Positions 34,387-42,530 of a DNA stretch of 50,935 nucleotides are shown piece by piece. Location of the stretch: positions 1-50,935 of the forward strand of contig SFFV01000015.1 of the NCBI GenBank assembly GCA_004557735.1. Reading direction: 5' to 3'. The stretch's first letter is position 1. Each line of letters opens with the position of its first letter. The notes below the pieces were generated by a model, which saw only the letters and a program-made list of their open reading frames with translations, had not been told where the DNA came from and searched no databases. The stretch is from Clostridiales bacterium (lineage in GTDB: Bacteria; Bacillota; Clostridia; Oscillospirales; Oscillospiraceae). The position numbers were made by a program, and so were the translations under genes.

Positions 34387-35391
34387 ATGACCTGTCCGCG
34401 GCGGGAACGCGAAGAGCTGGAAAAAATCCTGGTGGGTGACTTCGGCGTGCGCGCCGCCGATTCTCACGGCCGCCGCCGCGCGGAGGAAGAGGACCCCGTG
34501 CGCACGTGCTTCCAGCGCGACGCCGACCGCATCACACACTCCAAGGCGTTCCGGCGTCTCAAGCACAAAACACAGGTCTTTCTCCAGCCGGAGGGCGACC
34601 ATTACCGCACCCGGCTCACGCACACGCTCGAGGTGACGCGCCTTGCGCGCACCGTCGGGCGGGCGCTGCGGCTCAACGAGGATCTGTGCGAGGCTATTGC
34701 TCTCGGCCATGATCTCGGCCACACGCCGTTCGGCCACGCCGGGGAGCGGGCGCTCAACGAAATTTACGGCCCCGGCTTCCGGCACTATGAGCAGTCGCTG
34801 CGCGTGGTGGACTGCATCGAAAAGGACGGCCGGGGGCTCAATCTCTGCCGGGAGACGCGCATCGGCATTCTCGCTCATACGAAGGGCCACCCGGAGGAGA
34901 GCCGCGAGGCCGTCGTCGTGCGGCTGTGCGACCATGTGGCGTATCTCAACCACGATCTCGACGACGCAATACGCGCCGGGATCGTTTCGGAATCGGAGCT
35001 GCCGGAGATCATCGTAAAGCGGCTCGGTACGCGCAACAGCCGCCGCATCAACTCGCTCGTCGACAACATCATCGAAACGAGCCGCGCCGGCAGCGTCGGC
35101 ATTTCCGCCGATATGCGGGAGGTATGGGACGTGTTCCATGCCTTCCTTTACGACCGCGTATACCACAACCCCGTCGCCAAGGGCGAGGAGGCCAAGGTCG
35201 AGAACATCCTGCGCGGCATATGGGAGCATTACTGCCGGCATCCGGAGAAGCTGCCGGACGATTTCCGCGGCATCATGGAGCGCGACGGGCTCGAGCGCGC
35301 CGTAACGGACTATGTCTCCGGCATGACCGACGATTACGCGATCTATCAATACGGCGAGATCTTTATTCCGATGGCGTGGAGCGTGAAATAA
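34387..35391 (+). CDS. dgt: Deoxyguanosinetriphosphate triphosphohydrolase-like HD protein
   Basis: A 334-residue HD-domain enzyme that removes triphosphate from dNTPs. The metal site is His79 (TRLTHTLEV), His108-Asp109 (LGHDLGH) and a later Asp (CDHVAYLNHDLDD). In Clostridia the short dgt form sits directly before dnaG-rpoD, as here. GGGGAGGCGG precedes ATG 34387. No separate promoter with good hexamers was found between the terminator and the gene. Confidence 0.93.
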   Translation: MTCPRREREELEKILVGDFGVRAADSHGRRRAEEEDPVRTCFQRDADRITHSKAFRRLKHKTQVFLQPEGDHYRTRLTHTLEVTRLARTVGRALRLNEDLCEAIALGHDLGHTPFGHAGERALNEIYGPGFRHYEQSLRVVDCIEKDGRGLNLCRETRIGILAHTKGHPEESREAVVVRLCDHVAYLNHDLDDAIRAGIVSESELPEIIVKRLGTRNSRRINSLVDNIIETSRAGSVGISADMREVWDVFHAFLYDRVYHNPVAKGEEAKVENILRGIWEHYCRHPEKLPDDFRGIMERDGLERAVTDYVSGMTDDYAIYQYGEIFIPMAWSVK

Positions 35392-35423
35392 GCTCCGCGC
35401 GATAAATGAAAGGAGGCGGACGT

Positions 35424-37160
35424 ATGGCATTCCCCGAACGGTTTCTCGACGAGCTGACCGAGCGCAACGACATCGTGGACGTGGTAAGCCAGTACGTCCG
35501 GCTGACGAAGAAGAGCGGGGCGAACCTCTTCGGTCTCTGCCCGTTCCACAGCGAGAAAACGCCCTCATTCTCCGTCGCGCCCGACAAGCAGATCTACCAC
35601 TGTTTCGGCTGCGGCAAGGGCGGCGGCGTCATCAACTTTATCATGGAGATCGAAAATCTCTCGTTCCCGGACGCCGTGGCGTTTCTGGCGCGGCGCGCGA
35701 ACATGCCCCTGCCGGAGGAAGCGCAGAGCGAGGATACGTCCCGCCGGACGCGTCTTTTGCAGCTCAACCGGGACGCGGCGCGGTTTTTTCATGAGACGCT
35801 CAAATCGCCGCAGGGCGCGGCGGCGCAGGAGTACATACGCCGCCGCGCCATTTCCCCGGCGATGGTCACGCGCTTCGGTCTCGGCTTTGCGCCCGATTCG
35901 TGGGAATCGCTCGCGAACGCAATGCGCAAAAAGGGGTACGGCGATCAGGAGATGTTCGAGGCGGGCCTTGTGAAGCACGGCAGGGGCGGCGGCGTGTACG
36001 ACGCCTTCCGCAACCGCCTCATGTTCCCGGTCATCGATGTGCGCGGCAGCGTGATCGGCTTTTCCGGCCGCATTCTCGGCGACGGCGAGCCGAAATACTT
36101 AAACAGCCCCGAAACGCCCGTTTTCAGCAAAAGCCATAATCTTTTCGGTTTGAATCTGGCTAAAAAGTCAAAAAACGGGTATATCATTCTCGTAGAAGGC
36201 AACATTGACGTCGTCTCCCTGCACCAGGCGGGGTTTGACGGCGCGGTCGCCTCGCTCGGCACATCGCTCACGGGCGAGCAGGCGCGGCTCATTTCGCGCT
36301 ATACGAACGAGGTCATCCTCTGCTACGACAGCGACGAGGCGGGCAGAAAGGCGGCGTCGCGCGCCATCGGCATTCTCGAAAAACTCGATCTCAAGGTGCG
36401 CATTCTGCAGGTGCCGGGCGCGAAGGACCCGGACGAGTTCATCAAGAAGAACGGCGCGGACGCTTTCCGCAATCTGATCGACGCGAGCGCGGGGCAGATC
36501 GAATACCGGCTGCGCGACGTGGAAGCGAAAAACCCGCCCACGACAGACGAGGGGCGCGTGGACTATCTTAAAAGCGCTGCCGCGCTTCTGGCGTCGCTCC
36601 CGGGCGCGGTCGAGCGCGAGGTATACGCCGCGCGCGTGGCGGAAAAGGTGGGCGTTTCGCGCGCGGCGGTATTGCAGGAGGCCGAACGGCTGCGCCGCCG
36701 CCGCATCGCCGACGCGAAAAAACGCGAGGCGCGGGACGCTGCCCGCCCCACGCAGACGGCGCAGCCCGCGCAGCGCTCCATCCGGTACGACGATCCGCGC
36801 TCGGCCCGCGCCGAGGAAGGGCTGATCCGGATCCTGTATCTCGATCCGGGCGCGGCGAAGGGCAAAGCCCTGCCGCCGCCGGAGAGCTTTTCTTCGAGCG
36901 TGCTCGCGCGGCTCTACCGCGAGCTTCTGCACCGCGTGCAGACCGGCGCGGCGATCTCCATGGCGGTGCTTGCCGGACAGTTCACCGGCGACGAGATGAG
37001 CCACTTTACCTCGGTGCTCGGCGCGCCGGAGGATCTTTCCCACGCGGATAAGGCGATATCCGATTACATAGCCGTTATTACCGGACGCACGGAGGACGCC
37101 GAGGACGATCTTCGCGCTCTGGCGGAAAAATACAGAAAGACAAAAAGTTTTGGAGGATAA
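35424..37160 (+). CDS. dnaG: DNA primase
   Basis: Synthesises RNA primers at the replication fork. The 578-residue protein has a CHC2 zinc finger (Cys39, His42, Cys60, Cys63), a catalytic core with the conserved RNRLMFP segment, a TOPRIM domain with LVEGNIDVVSLHQAGF (EGNxD instead of the commoner EGYMD) and YDSDEAGRKAA, and a C-terminal helicase-binding part. ATG 35424 follows AAAGGAGG. It is the middle of a dgt-dnaG-rpoD macromolecular synthesis operon. Confidence 0.97.
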   Translation: MAFPERFLDELTERNDIVDVVSQYVRLTKKSGANLFGLCPFHSEKTPSFSVAPDKQIYHCFGCGKGGGVINFIMEIENLSFPDAVAFLARRANMPLPEEAQSEDTSRRTRLLQLNRDAARFFHETLKSPQGAAAQEYIRRRAISPAMVTRFGLGFAPDSWESLANAMRKKGYGDQEMFEAGLVKHGRGGGVYDAFRNRLMFPVIDVRGSVIGFSGRILGDGEPKYLNSPETPVFSKSHNLFGLNLAKKSKNGYIILVEGNIDVVSLHQAGFDGAVASLGTSLTGEQARLISRYTNEVILCYDSDEAGRKAASRAIGILEKLDLKVRILQVPGAKDPDEFIKKNGADAFRNLIDASAGQIEYRLRDVEAKNPPTTDEGRVDYLKSAAALLASLPGAVEREVYAARVAEKVGVSRAAVLQEAERLRRRRIADAKKREARDAARPTQTAQPAQRSIRYDDPRSARAEEGLIRILYLDPGAAKGKALPPPESFSSSVLARLYRELLHRVQTGAAISMAVLAGQFTGDEMSHFTSVLGAPEDLSHADKAISDYIAVITGRTEDAEDDLRALAEKYRKTKSFGG

Positions 37161-37163
37161 TCG

Positions 37164-38492
37164 ATGAGCGAGCCGAAAGAAAAGAACATGCCGGAGGAAA
37201 AGCTGCCGGAAACAAAGCTGCCCGGATCCGCGTCTGTGAGCGAGGAAGCGGCGCTCTCGGCGCTGGCGGACGCCATTCTTGCGACCGATGAGCCGGAAGA
37301 GATCGCGGACGTTCCCGAGGACGACGGTTTTGGATCCGCCTGCCCTTTGCACGACAGGAAGGAAAAGGCCGAGGACACGCAGAAGGCCCGCGAGGAGAGC
37401 CTTTCCAACCTGATCGAAAAGGGCAAAAAGGCCGGAAAGCTCACGCTCAAGGAGATCGCGGACGTTATCGACCGGCTGAATCTCTCGCAGGAGCAGATGG
37501 ACCGGTTTTATGATACGCTCGAAGAGCTGAACATTGAGACCGTCGGCGAGGATCTGCCGCCCATCGACGACGACGAGCTTCTCCCCGCGCTCGACGAGCT
37601 CGAAGAGATCGACGAGGTCACCGAGGAGGAGATCGCCGAGACCGACAGCATGGCGGATTCCTACTCGACCGACGACCCGGTGCGCATGTATCTCAAGGAA
37701 ATCGGAAAGGTCAACCTGCTCACGCAGGAGGAGGAGATCGAGCTCGCCGCGCGCATGTCGCAGGGCGACGAGGAGGCCAAGCGCCGCATGGCGGAAGCCA
37801 ACCTCCGTCTCGTCGTGAGCATCGCCAAGCGCTATGTCGGCCGCGGCATGCTGTTCCTCGATCTCATTCAGGAGGGCAATCTGGGCCTCATCAAGGCGGT
37901 CGAAAAGTTTGACTATACCAAGGGCTACAAGTTTTCGACGTATGCTACCTGGTGGATCCGCCAGGCCATCACCCGCGCCATCGCCGATCAGGCGCGCACG
38001 ATCCGCATCCCGGTGCATATGGTCGAGACGATCAACAAGGTCATCCGCGTTTCGCGCCAGCTGCTGCAGGAGCTCGGTCACGACCCGAGCGCCGAGGAGA
38101 TCGCCGCGGAGATGAACATCCCCGTGGAGAAGGTGCGCGATATCCTCAAGATCGCGCAGGAGCCGGTCAGTCTCGAAACGCCGATCGGCGAGGAGGAGGA
38201 CTCCCATCTCGGCGACTTCATCCCCGACGAGGACGCCTCCGAGCCGAGCGAGGCCGCGAGCTTCTCGCTTTTGAAGGAGCAGCTCATGTCGGTGCTCGCC
38301 ACGCTCACGCCGCGCGAAGAGAAGGTGCTCCGCCTGCGCTTCGGCATCGAGGACGGCCGCACCCGCACGCTCGAGGAGGTCGGCAAGGAGTTCAACGTCA
38401 CGCGCGAGCGCATCCGCCAGATCGAGGCGAAGGCGCTGCGCAAGCTCCGCCACCCCAGCCGCAGCAAGAAACTCCGCGATTTTCTGAACTGA
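37164..38492 (+). CDS. rpoD: Primary RNA polymerase sigma factor RpoD (sigma-A)
   Basis: The 442-residue housekeeping sigma factor recognises the TTGACA/TATAAT promoters seen throughout the window. Region 1.1 lies around 75-125, region 1.2 at DDPVRMYLKEIG (about 171), region 2 at DLIQEGNLGLIKAVEKF and FSTYATWWIRQAI (about 230-270), region 3, and region 4 at the C-terminus with TLEEVGKEFNVTRERIRQIE. An acidic N-terminal extension (about 1-75) precedes region 1.1 and is longer than in B. subtilis. GGAGGA at 37150 precedes ATG 37164, only 3 bp after the dnaG stop. Confidence 0.97.
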   Translation: MSEPKEKNMPEEKLPETKLPGSASVSEEAALSALADAILATDEPEEIADVPEDDGFGSACPLHDRKEKAEDTQKAREESLSNLIEKGKKAGKLTLKEIADVIDRLNLSQEQMDRFYDTLEELNIETVGEDLPPIDDDELLPALDELEEIDEVTEEEIAETDSMADSYSTDDPVRMYLKEIGKVNLLTQEEEIELAARMSQGDEEAKRRMAEANLRLVVSIAKRYVGRGMLFLDLIQEGNLGLIKAVEKFDYTKGYKFSTYATWWIRQAITRAIADQARTIRIPVHMVETINKVIRVSRQLLQELGHDPSAEEIAAEMNIPVEKVRDILKIAQEPVSLETPIGEEEDSHLGDFIPDEDASEPSEAASFSLLKEQLMSVLATLTPREEKVLRLRFGIEDGRTRTLEEVGKEFNVTRERIRQIEAKALRKLRHPSRSKKLRDFLN

Positions 38493-38540
38493 TCAGGCGA
38501 ACCCGGCGGAGATTTTTCAAATCCACAAGGAGGAGAGACC

Positions 38541-39017
38541 ATGTTCCGACCTGTCCGAAAAAAGAAAAACGAGATCAGCACGGCGGCCGCAAAGCAGCTT
38601 CTGCACACCGAGCGCCGGGGCGTTTTCGCGGTGAACGGGGACGACGGCTACCCCTACGCCGTTCCGGTCAACTTCTTTTATGACGAGGAGGAGAACCGGA
38701 TCTGTTTCCACGGCGCCCGCGCCGGACACAAGATCGACGCGGTCCGCGCGTGCGACAAGGTCTGCTTCACCGTTTACGGCGGCGAGACCGTCCGGGACGA
38801 GGCCTGGGCGCCGTATATGCGCAGCGCGGTCGTGTTCGGACGCTGCCGTCTGCCGGAGTACAGCGCCGAGACCCTGGCGCTCCTCAAGCGCTTCGCCATG
38901 AAGTACTACCCGGAGGAGAGCATGGTGGACGCCGAGATCGCCGCCGCCGGAAAGGCCGCGCAGATGTATGTGATCGACATCGAGCACATCAGCGGAAAGG
39001 AAGTCCAGGAACGGTAA
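38541..39017 (+). CDS. Pyridoxamine 5'-phosphate oxidase-family flavin-binding protein
   Basis: A 158-residue split-barrel protein of the Nim/PNPOx-like group (GYPYAVPVNFFYDEEENRICFHGARAGHKID). It binds FMN or related cofactors. A nitroimidazole-reductase or flavin-storage role is typical for such proteins, but the substrate is unknown. AAGGAGGAG precedes ATG 38541; the 48-bp gap to rpoD and the terminator at 39125 suggest transcription with rpoD. Confidence 0.88.
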   Translation: MFRPVRKKKNEISTAAAKQLLHTERRGVFAVNGDDGYPYAVPVNFFYDEEENRICFHGARAGHKIDAVRACDKVCFTVYGGETVRDEAWAPYMRSAVVFGRCRLPEYSAETLALLKRFAMKYYPEESMVDAEIAAAGKAAQMYVIDIEHISGKEVQER

Positions 39018-39124
39018 ACGCCGGTACATATGGGAACGCCTGCCCGCCGCGGCCTTTTCCGGCAAGAGCCCAACGCGGCGCTTCCCGCCGGTGAGCGCGG
39101 CAAAAACTCTTTTCCGGCAAGCCC

Positions 39125-39164
39125 GGCCCCCTCTGACACGCCTGTGCCGGAGGGGGCCGCTTTT
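39125..39164 (+). terminator. Terminator between the PNPOx gene and the terminase operon
   Basis: A 9-bp perfect G/C stem (39125-39133 with 39150-39158) followed by GC and TTTT on the plus strand. It can also hinder minus-strand read-through. Confidence 0.7.
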
Positions 39165-40801
39165 CATATTCTCCCGCGGCGGATGCGGCGCCGGCGTGCG
39201 GCGCGCTGCGCGGCGTCGCCGGGGCTTCCGCCGGGGGCGGCGACGGTCAGGCGCTGCTGGTGGCGCGCGGCATAGCAGATCGCCGCCGCCATGACGAGAT
39301 CGTCGTGCTTCCCGGCGAGCGCTTCCGGGCGGTGATCCTCGTTGTAGCAGAATGTCAGCATCTCGCCGAGAAGCTCGCGGTCGGAAAACCATTCCGGGTG
39401 CGCGGAGAACACCTCCACCAGATTTGCGATCGCGCGCGGGCGCGTCTGCCGGTCGGTACGAAAGCCGCAGCTCTCGCGCAGCCGGTGCGTGAACGTATCC
39501 TCCCGTTCGCGGCGGTACTGGTTCGGATAGCCCAGCTCCATGAGCTTCATCACGGGGTAGGTCGAGAAGTTCGTTTCGAGCGCGACGAGCGCGTCGTTGT
39601 AGTATTTCCCGAGCGCGTACACCTGCCGGACATATTCCGGCTCGGAAAACCGCCGCCGGAGGGAGGCGGCCTGCTCGCCGGTGCTGTTGTCGATGACGTG
39701 CGCGGTGAACCAGTCCGAGCCTTCGCCCGCGGTGTCGCCGCCGAGTACATACGGATGGCCCGGCTCGCATTCGCGGTAAAGGCATATCTCGCCCGCGTCG
39801 TCATCCTGCCAGACGGTCCCGCCGTCTTCATCGCCGGGGACGAACCGCCCGCGGCGCACGGGAGCCGCCGCCTCCTCGCGGCGGCGGATGATGAGACCGT
39901 TATCGAAAACGCCCGAGCCGCTGTGGAGAAACGCCTCGTCCGGATTTGCGGGGTATTCCTGCCGGAACATGTCCCGGCTGCCGCCGCAGTTGTTCGCAAT
40001 GCACCAGCGCCGCCAGCGCATCTGCTCCCACGAGAGGGAATACCGCTCGCGCACCTCGCGCTCCTCCGCCGTCCATTCGATGCCCGGCTCGACCGGCATG
40101 ACGTAGTCCGGGTTTTCAAACCACGCGAAAAAAACCGGCTCAAAATCGTTCTCCCCGGCGACGGCGGCGTCCCAGCGGTCCTTGAAATCCTCGCAGCCGT
40201 TGGCCGTGCTCTCGATGATCACCATCGTCCCCGGCGCGGACGGCACGGCCTGCAAAATGCCGGCGAGCGTCGCGGCCTTGCTCTCGCCGGCCTCGGGCCA
40301 GAAGGCGTATTCCGAAAGATGCACGCACTGGAGCGTGTCGGACCGCCCGATGCCGCGCCCGCCGGCGGTCGCGCAGCGAAAGCGCGACCGCAGCCCCGGC
40401 AGCGCGAGGCGCGAGGCGCGCGACGGATTTTCAAACACCAGCTCCTGCGCGTTCGAGGCGCGGAGCATCGGCCGGATCGGCGCGGGCAGCTCGTCATAAA
40501 AGAGCTTGCTCATGCGGAAAAGATTGGCCGTGGCGTCCTCGCGGTGCGCCACGACGAGCGCGTTCACGTTCTCGCGCGTGGCGCAGGCGTGGAAGAGCAG
40601 CGCCTCCGTCAGCGTGGAAAAGCCGAGCTGCCGCGCCTTGAGGATGATGATGCGCACGGGCTTGCCCGCGTCCTGCTGGCGTTTGGCCACGGCGTAGAGC
40701 TTTTGCTGCGCGGCGTTCAGCCGGAACGGCACGACCGTGCCGCTCTTTGTTCGGATCTTGAGGCACGACTCGATATACTCCCTTGCCACGCGGGGATTCA
40801 C
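39164..40801 (-). CDS. Phage terminase large subunit
   Basis: ATP-driven DNA packaging motor and headful/cos nuclease. The 545-residue protein starts at GTG 40799-40801, in a GTGA overlap with the small-terminase stop. The ATPase domain has the deviant Walker A KARQLGFST (about 54-62) and Walker B VIIES (about 192-197). The RNase H-like nuclease domain has GGDTAGEGSD (about 352-361), LVALETN and the final catalytic KHDDLVMAA (about 496-504). All catalytic motifs appear intact, so the gene is not obviously decayed. The C-terminus ends in a basic Arg-rich tail. Confidence 0.9.
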   Translation of the reverse strand: MNPRVAREYIESCLKIRTKSGTVVPFRLNAAQQKLYAVAKRQQDAGKPVRIIILKARQLGFSTLTEALLFHACATRENVNALVVAHREDATANLFRMSKLFYDELPAPIRPMLRASNAQELVFENPSRASRLALPGLRSRFRCATAGGRGIGRSDTLQCVHLSEYAFWPEAGESKAATLAGILQAVPSAPGTMVIIESTANGCEDFKDRWDAAVAGENDFEPVFFAWFENPDYVMPVEPGIEWTAEEREVRERYSLSWEQMRWRRWCIANNCGGSRDMFRQEYPANPDEAFLHSGSGVFDNGLIIRRREEAAAPVRRGRFVPGDEDGGTVWQDDDAGEICLYRECEPGHPYVLGGDTAGEGSDWFTAHVIDNSTGEQAASLRRRFSEPEYVRQVYALGKYYNDALVALETNFSTYPVMKLMELGYPNQYRREREDTFTHRLRESCGFRTDRQTRPRAIANLVEVFSAHPEWFSDRELLGEMLTFCYNEDHRPEALAGKHDDLVMAAAICYAARHQQRLTVAAPGGSPGDAAQRAARRRRIRRGRI

Positions 40802-41259
40802 AGTCCGCTCGCCCCCTCCTGCCGCGCGAGCCATTCCTCGAACGAGAGCGCGCCGCCCTCCGCCGCCTCCTCCTCGCGGAGAGAGCGGAGGTGTTCGTCC
40901 AGCTCGTGCAGCGCTCGCATCGCGCCCGCGGGATCAAATTCCCAGACGCCGTCCGGCTCGCGCTGCTTTGTTTCGGGGTTGCGCGTGAGATGCGGCGTCG
41001 CCTGCATGCACCGATCGACGATCTCCACGAGCCGCCGCCCGATCCATGCGCTCGAAACGCCCATCGCGTCAAAAAGCCGCTGCTCGGTCTCGCGGCGGCA
41101 GCGCTGTATTGCCGGATCGCGCAGAAGCTCCCTCGCGCGCTCCTCTGCCGCGGCGGGGCTGTACCCTGCGGCGATGGCCGCCTCGGGGCCGTCGCCGCAG
41201 GCGAGGTACTCCTCCACAAAGCGCTTCTGCCGCGCCGTGAGCGCCGTTTTGTCCTTCAT
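40798..41259 (-). CDS. Phage terminase small subunit
   Basis: A 153-residue Terminase_2-type DNA-recognition subunit. The N-terminal helix-turn-helix region LTARQKRFVEEYLACGDGPEAAIAAGYSPAAAEERARELL (about 7-48, opening typical of the family) is followed by a long coiled region (about 60-145) for oligomer formation. GGAGG precedes ATG 41259. It is translationally coupled to the large subunit. Confidence 0.9.
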   Translation of the reverse strand: MKDKTALTARQKRFVEEYLACGDGPEAAIAAGYSPAAAEERARELLRDPAIQRCRRETEQRLFDAMGVSSAWIGRRLVEIVDRCMQATPHLTRNPETKQREPDGVWEFDPAGAMRALHELDEHLRSLREEEAAEGGALSFEEWLARQEGASGL

Positions 41260-41277
41260 TTCGTCCTCCTCTGCTTC

Positions 41278-41550
41278 TCAAAGGGGCATAAGCGCAAAGA
41301 ACTCCTTCCGCAGCCGCGAGAGCCGCCGGACCGGGATCTTCGTTGCCGCGGCCGTGGCCGAGAGCGTTTTGTGCTGCACAAGTATGCGGAAGAGCGCCAT
41401 GCCCTCCTCCGGCGTGCGCGCGGTCCGCGCGATCGCCGCGCGGACCGCTTCCTTCCTTTCGGGCGGAAGCTGCGCAAACACGTCGAGCGTCGCCTGAATG
41501 TACCGCTCCTCCGCCGCCGTCCGGCCGCAGGTCCCGCCGCGATATCCCAT
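41278..41550 (-). CDS. Hypothetical 90-residue protein, first gene of the terminase operon
   Basis: A small basic, helical protein. The C-terminal segment LSATAAATKIPVRRLSRLRK (about 63-82) looks like a helix-turn-helix, so it may be a DNA-binding factor or a diverged sigma-region-4-like regulator. AAGGGGGG lies upstream of ATG 41548-41550, and the stop is 18 bp before the small terminase gene. No family recognised. Confidence 0.65.
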   Translation of the reverse strand: MGYRGGTCGRTAAEERYIQATLDVFAQLPPERKEAVRAAIARTARTPEEGMALFRILVQHKTLSATAAATKIPVRRLSRLRKEFFALMPL

Positions 41551-41579
41551 CGGTCATACCCCCCTTGTATTTTATGGAA

Positions 41580-41730
41580 CACGAAACGTGAATACCACGG
41601 GCAAAAAAGAAAGATGACAGAAAAAGTGGTCTCGTGTATTACACGCTTCGTGTGTCTATGTTATAGCACCCGGGAAACGACTTGTCAACACATTTCGTGG
41701 AAAAAATCTTGACATTTTTCACGGGGCGTG
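41580..41730. promoter_or_regulatory. Operator array CACG-NNN-CGTG (four sites)
   Basis: The 11-bp palindrome CACGnnnCGTG occurs at 41580-41590 (spacer AAA), 41642-41652 (CTT), 41689-41699 (TTT, one mismatch) and 41720-41730 (GGG). A further palindrome CGTGTATTACACG spans 41633-41645. The last site lies exactly between the -35 and -10 of the repressor promoter, and the others flank the terminase promoter. This is the layout of a phage-type divergent switch controlled by the adjacent XRE protein. Confidence 0.8.
41660..41688 (-). promoter_or_regulatory. Strong minus-strand promoter of the terminase operon
   Basis: On the minus strand TTGACA (41683-41688) and TATAAC (41660-41665) are 17 bp apart. 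Repressor-like palindromes abut the -35 (41689-41699) and the predicted start site (41642-41652). Confidence 0.8.
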
Positions 41731-41737
41731 TTATCGT
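41709..41737 (+). promoter_or_regulatory. Promoter of the XRE repressor gene
   Basis: TTGACA (41709-41714) and TATCGT (41732-41737), 17-bp spacer, with an operator inside the spacer, which suggests autoregulation. Confidence 0.75.
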
Positions 41738-41755
41738 TACGGTGAGGTGATAGCG

Positions 41756-42121
41756 ATGTCGGTTTTCGGCGAAAGACTGTCGGCACTGCGCAAGAGCGCG
41801 GGGATGACGCAGGCAGAGCTGGCAAAAAAGATCGGTATTTCCAAAAGTTCGGTAAGCATGTACGAATGCGGCAACCGCGAGCCGGAATTCGATCTGCTGG
41901 AAAAGATGGCGGATTGCTTTCAGGTGGACATGAACGTTCTGCTCGGCCGCGCCGAACCGCTCGTGAACGACGACCCGGAGCTGACGGCGTATCTGCAAGC
42001 GCTGCGTGACCGGCCGGAGATGCGCGCGCTGTTCCGCCTGTCGAAAAATGCCACGCGCGAGGATGTGGAGACCGCTGTGACGATCCTCGAGGCGCTGCGC
42101 AGCAAGCATGAGAGTACCTGA
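41756..42121 (+). CDS. XRE-family repressor of the terminase module
   Basis: A 121-residue repressor. The Cro/CI-type helix-turn-helix is MTQAELAKKIGISKSSVSMYE (about 18-38, in two parts), followed by a C-terminal dimerisation helix region. ATG 41756 has GGTGAGG at good spacing; an upstream in-frame GTG at 41747 overlaps the ribosome site. It overlaps the ImmA-like gene by 14 nt. By analogy with ImmR/ImmA pairs, it probably holds the terminase operon off until cleaved or inactivated. Confidence 0.92.
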   Translation: MSVFGERLSALRKSAGMTQAELAKKIGISKSSVSMYECGNREPEFDLLEKMADCFQVDMNVLLGRAEPLVNDDPELTAYLQALRDRPEMRALFRLSKNATREDVETAVTILEALRSKHEST

Positions 42122-42464
42122 TTATTACGTCCGGCTCGTGGAGCTTCCGCCGACGGTGCTCGGCGCGACGCTCCCGAACGACGACGGCACGTTTTCCGTA
42201 TACATCAATGCCCGCCTCGGCGACGAGGCACGGCGCGAAACGCTGTGCCATGAGCTTGAGCACATGGCGCGGGACCACTTTTACCAAAGCGCCCCCATCG
42301 CCGCGCAGGAGGCGGAGGCGCGCGGCGAGACGGCGCCGCCCGCGCCGCCGGAGCAAGGCGCGGTGCGCCGCTACCGCGATCTCGCGTCGCTCACGGCGTA
42401 TCTCCAAGGTCTCGGAGCGCTCGGAAACAGCGCGGAATCCCTCGGCGCGCAGCCGATGCGGTAA
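42108..42464 (+). CDS. ImmA/IrrE-like metallopeptidase (short)
   Basis: A 118-residue protein with the zinc protease motif HELEH (about 47-51, in ETLCHELEHMARDHF). This is the hallmark of ImmA/IrrE anti-repressor peptidases, which cleave the neighbouring XRE repressor after DNA damage or conjugative signals. It is shorter than typical ImmA (about 140-170). The stretch after about residue 60 is low-complexity Ala/Pro/Glu. Translation is coupled to the repressor gene through the 14-nt overlap. Confidence 0.85.
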   Translation: MRVPDYYVRLVELPPTVLGATLPNDDGTFSVYINARLGDEARRETLCHELEHMARDHFYQSAPIAAQEAEARGETAPPAPPEQGAVRRYRDLASLTAYLQGLGALGNSAESLGAQPMR

Positions 42465-42466
42465 AA

Positions 42467-42504
42467 AAACAGGAGCCGGCGAAGTTTTTCGCCGGCTCCT
42501 GTTT
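42467..42504. terminator. Bidirectional terminator ending the phage-derived module
   Basis: A 17-bp perfect stem (42467-42483 with 42488-42504), 4-nt loop, with A-tract on the left and T-tract on the right. It separates the ImmA-like gene from the convergent unknown gene. Confidence 0.92.
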
Positions 42505-42530
42505 TGCTTTATAATTATGTAGTATGTATT

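Larger units (their letters stand above)
39164..42464. mobile_element. Phage-derived terminase/repressor module
   Basis: Five genes in two divergent arms: 90-aa protein, small terminase and large terminase (minus), and XRE repressor with ImmA-like peptidase (plus). No integrase, portal, capsid, tail or lysis genes are present, and the flanks are housekeeping genes and strong terminators at 39125-39164 and 42467-42504. Base composition matches the chromosome, so it is either long resident or from a high-GC phage. No flanking att-like direct repeat was found by eye. Confidence 0.75.

Noticed and set aside
33517..38453. Long minus-strand open frames opposite yigZ, dgt, dnaG and rpoD
   Set aside because: The plus-strand genes are unmistakable core genes with ribosome sites; these frames are composition artefacts.
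39260..41497. A long plus-strand open frame across the terminase genes
   Set aside because: The minus strand has complete TerL motifs, coupled starts and ribosome sites; the plus frame has none.
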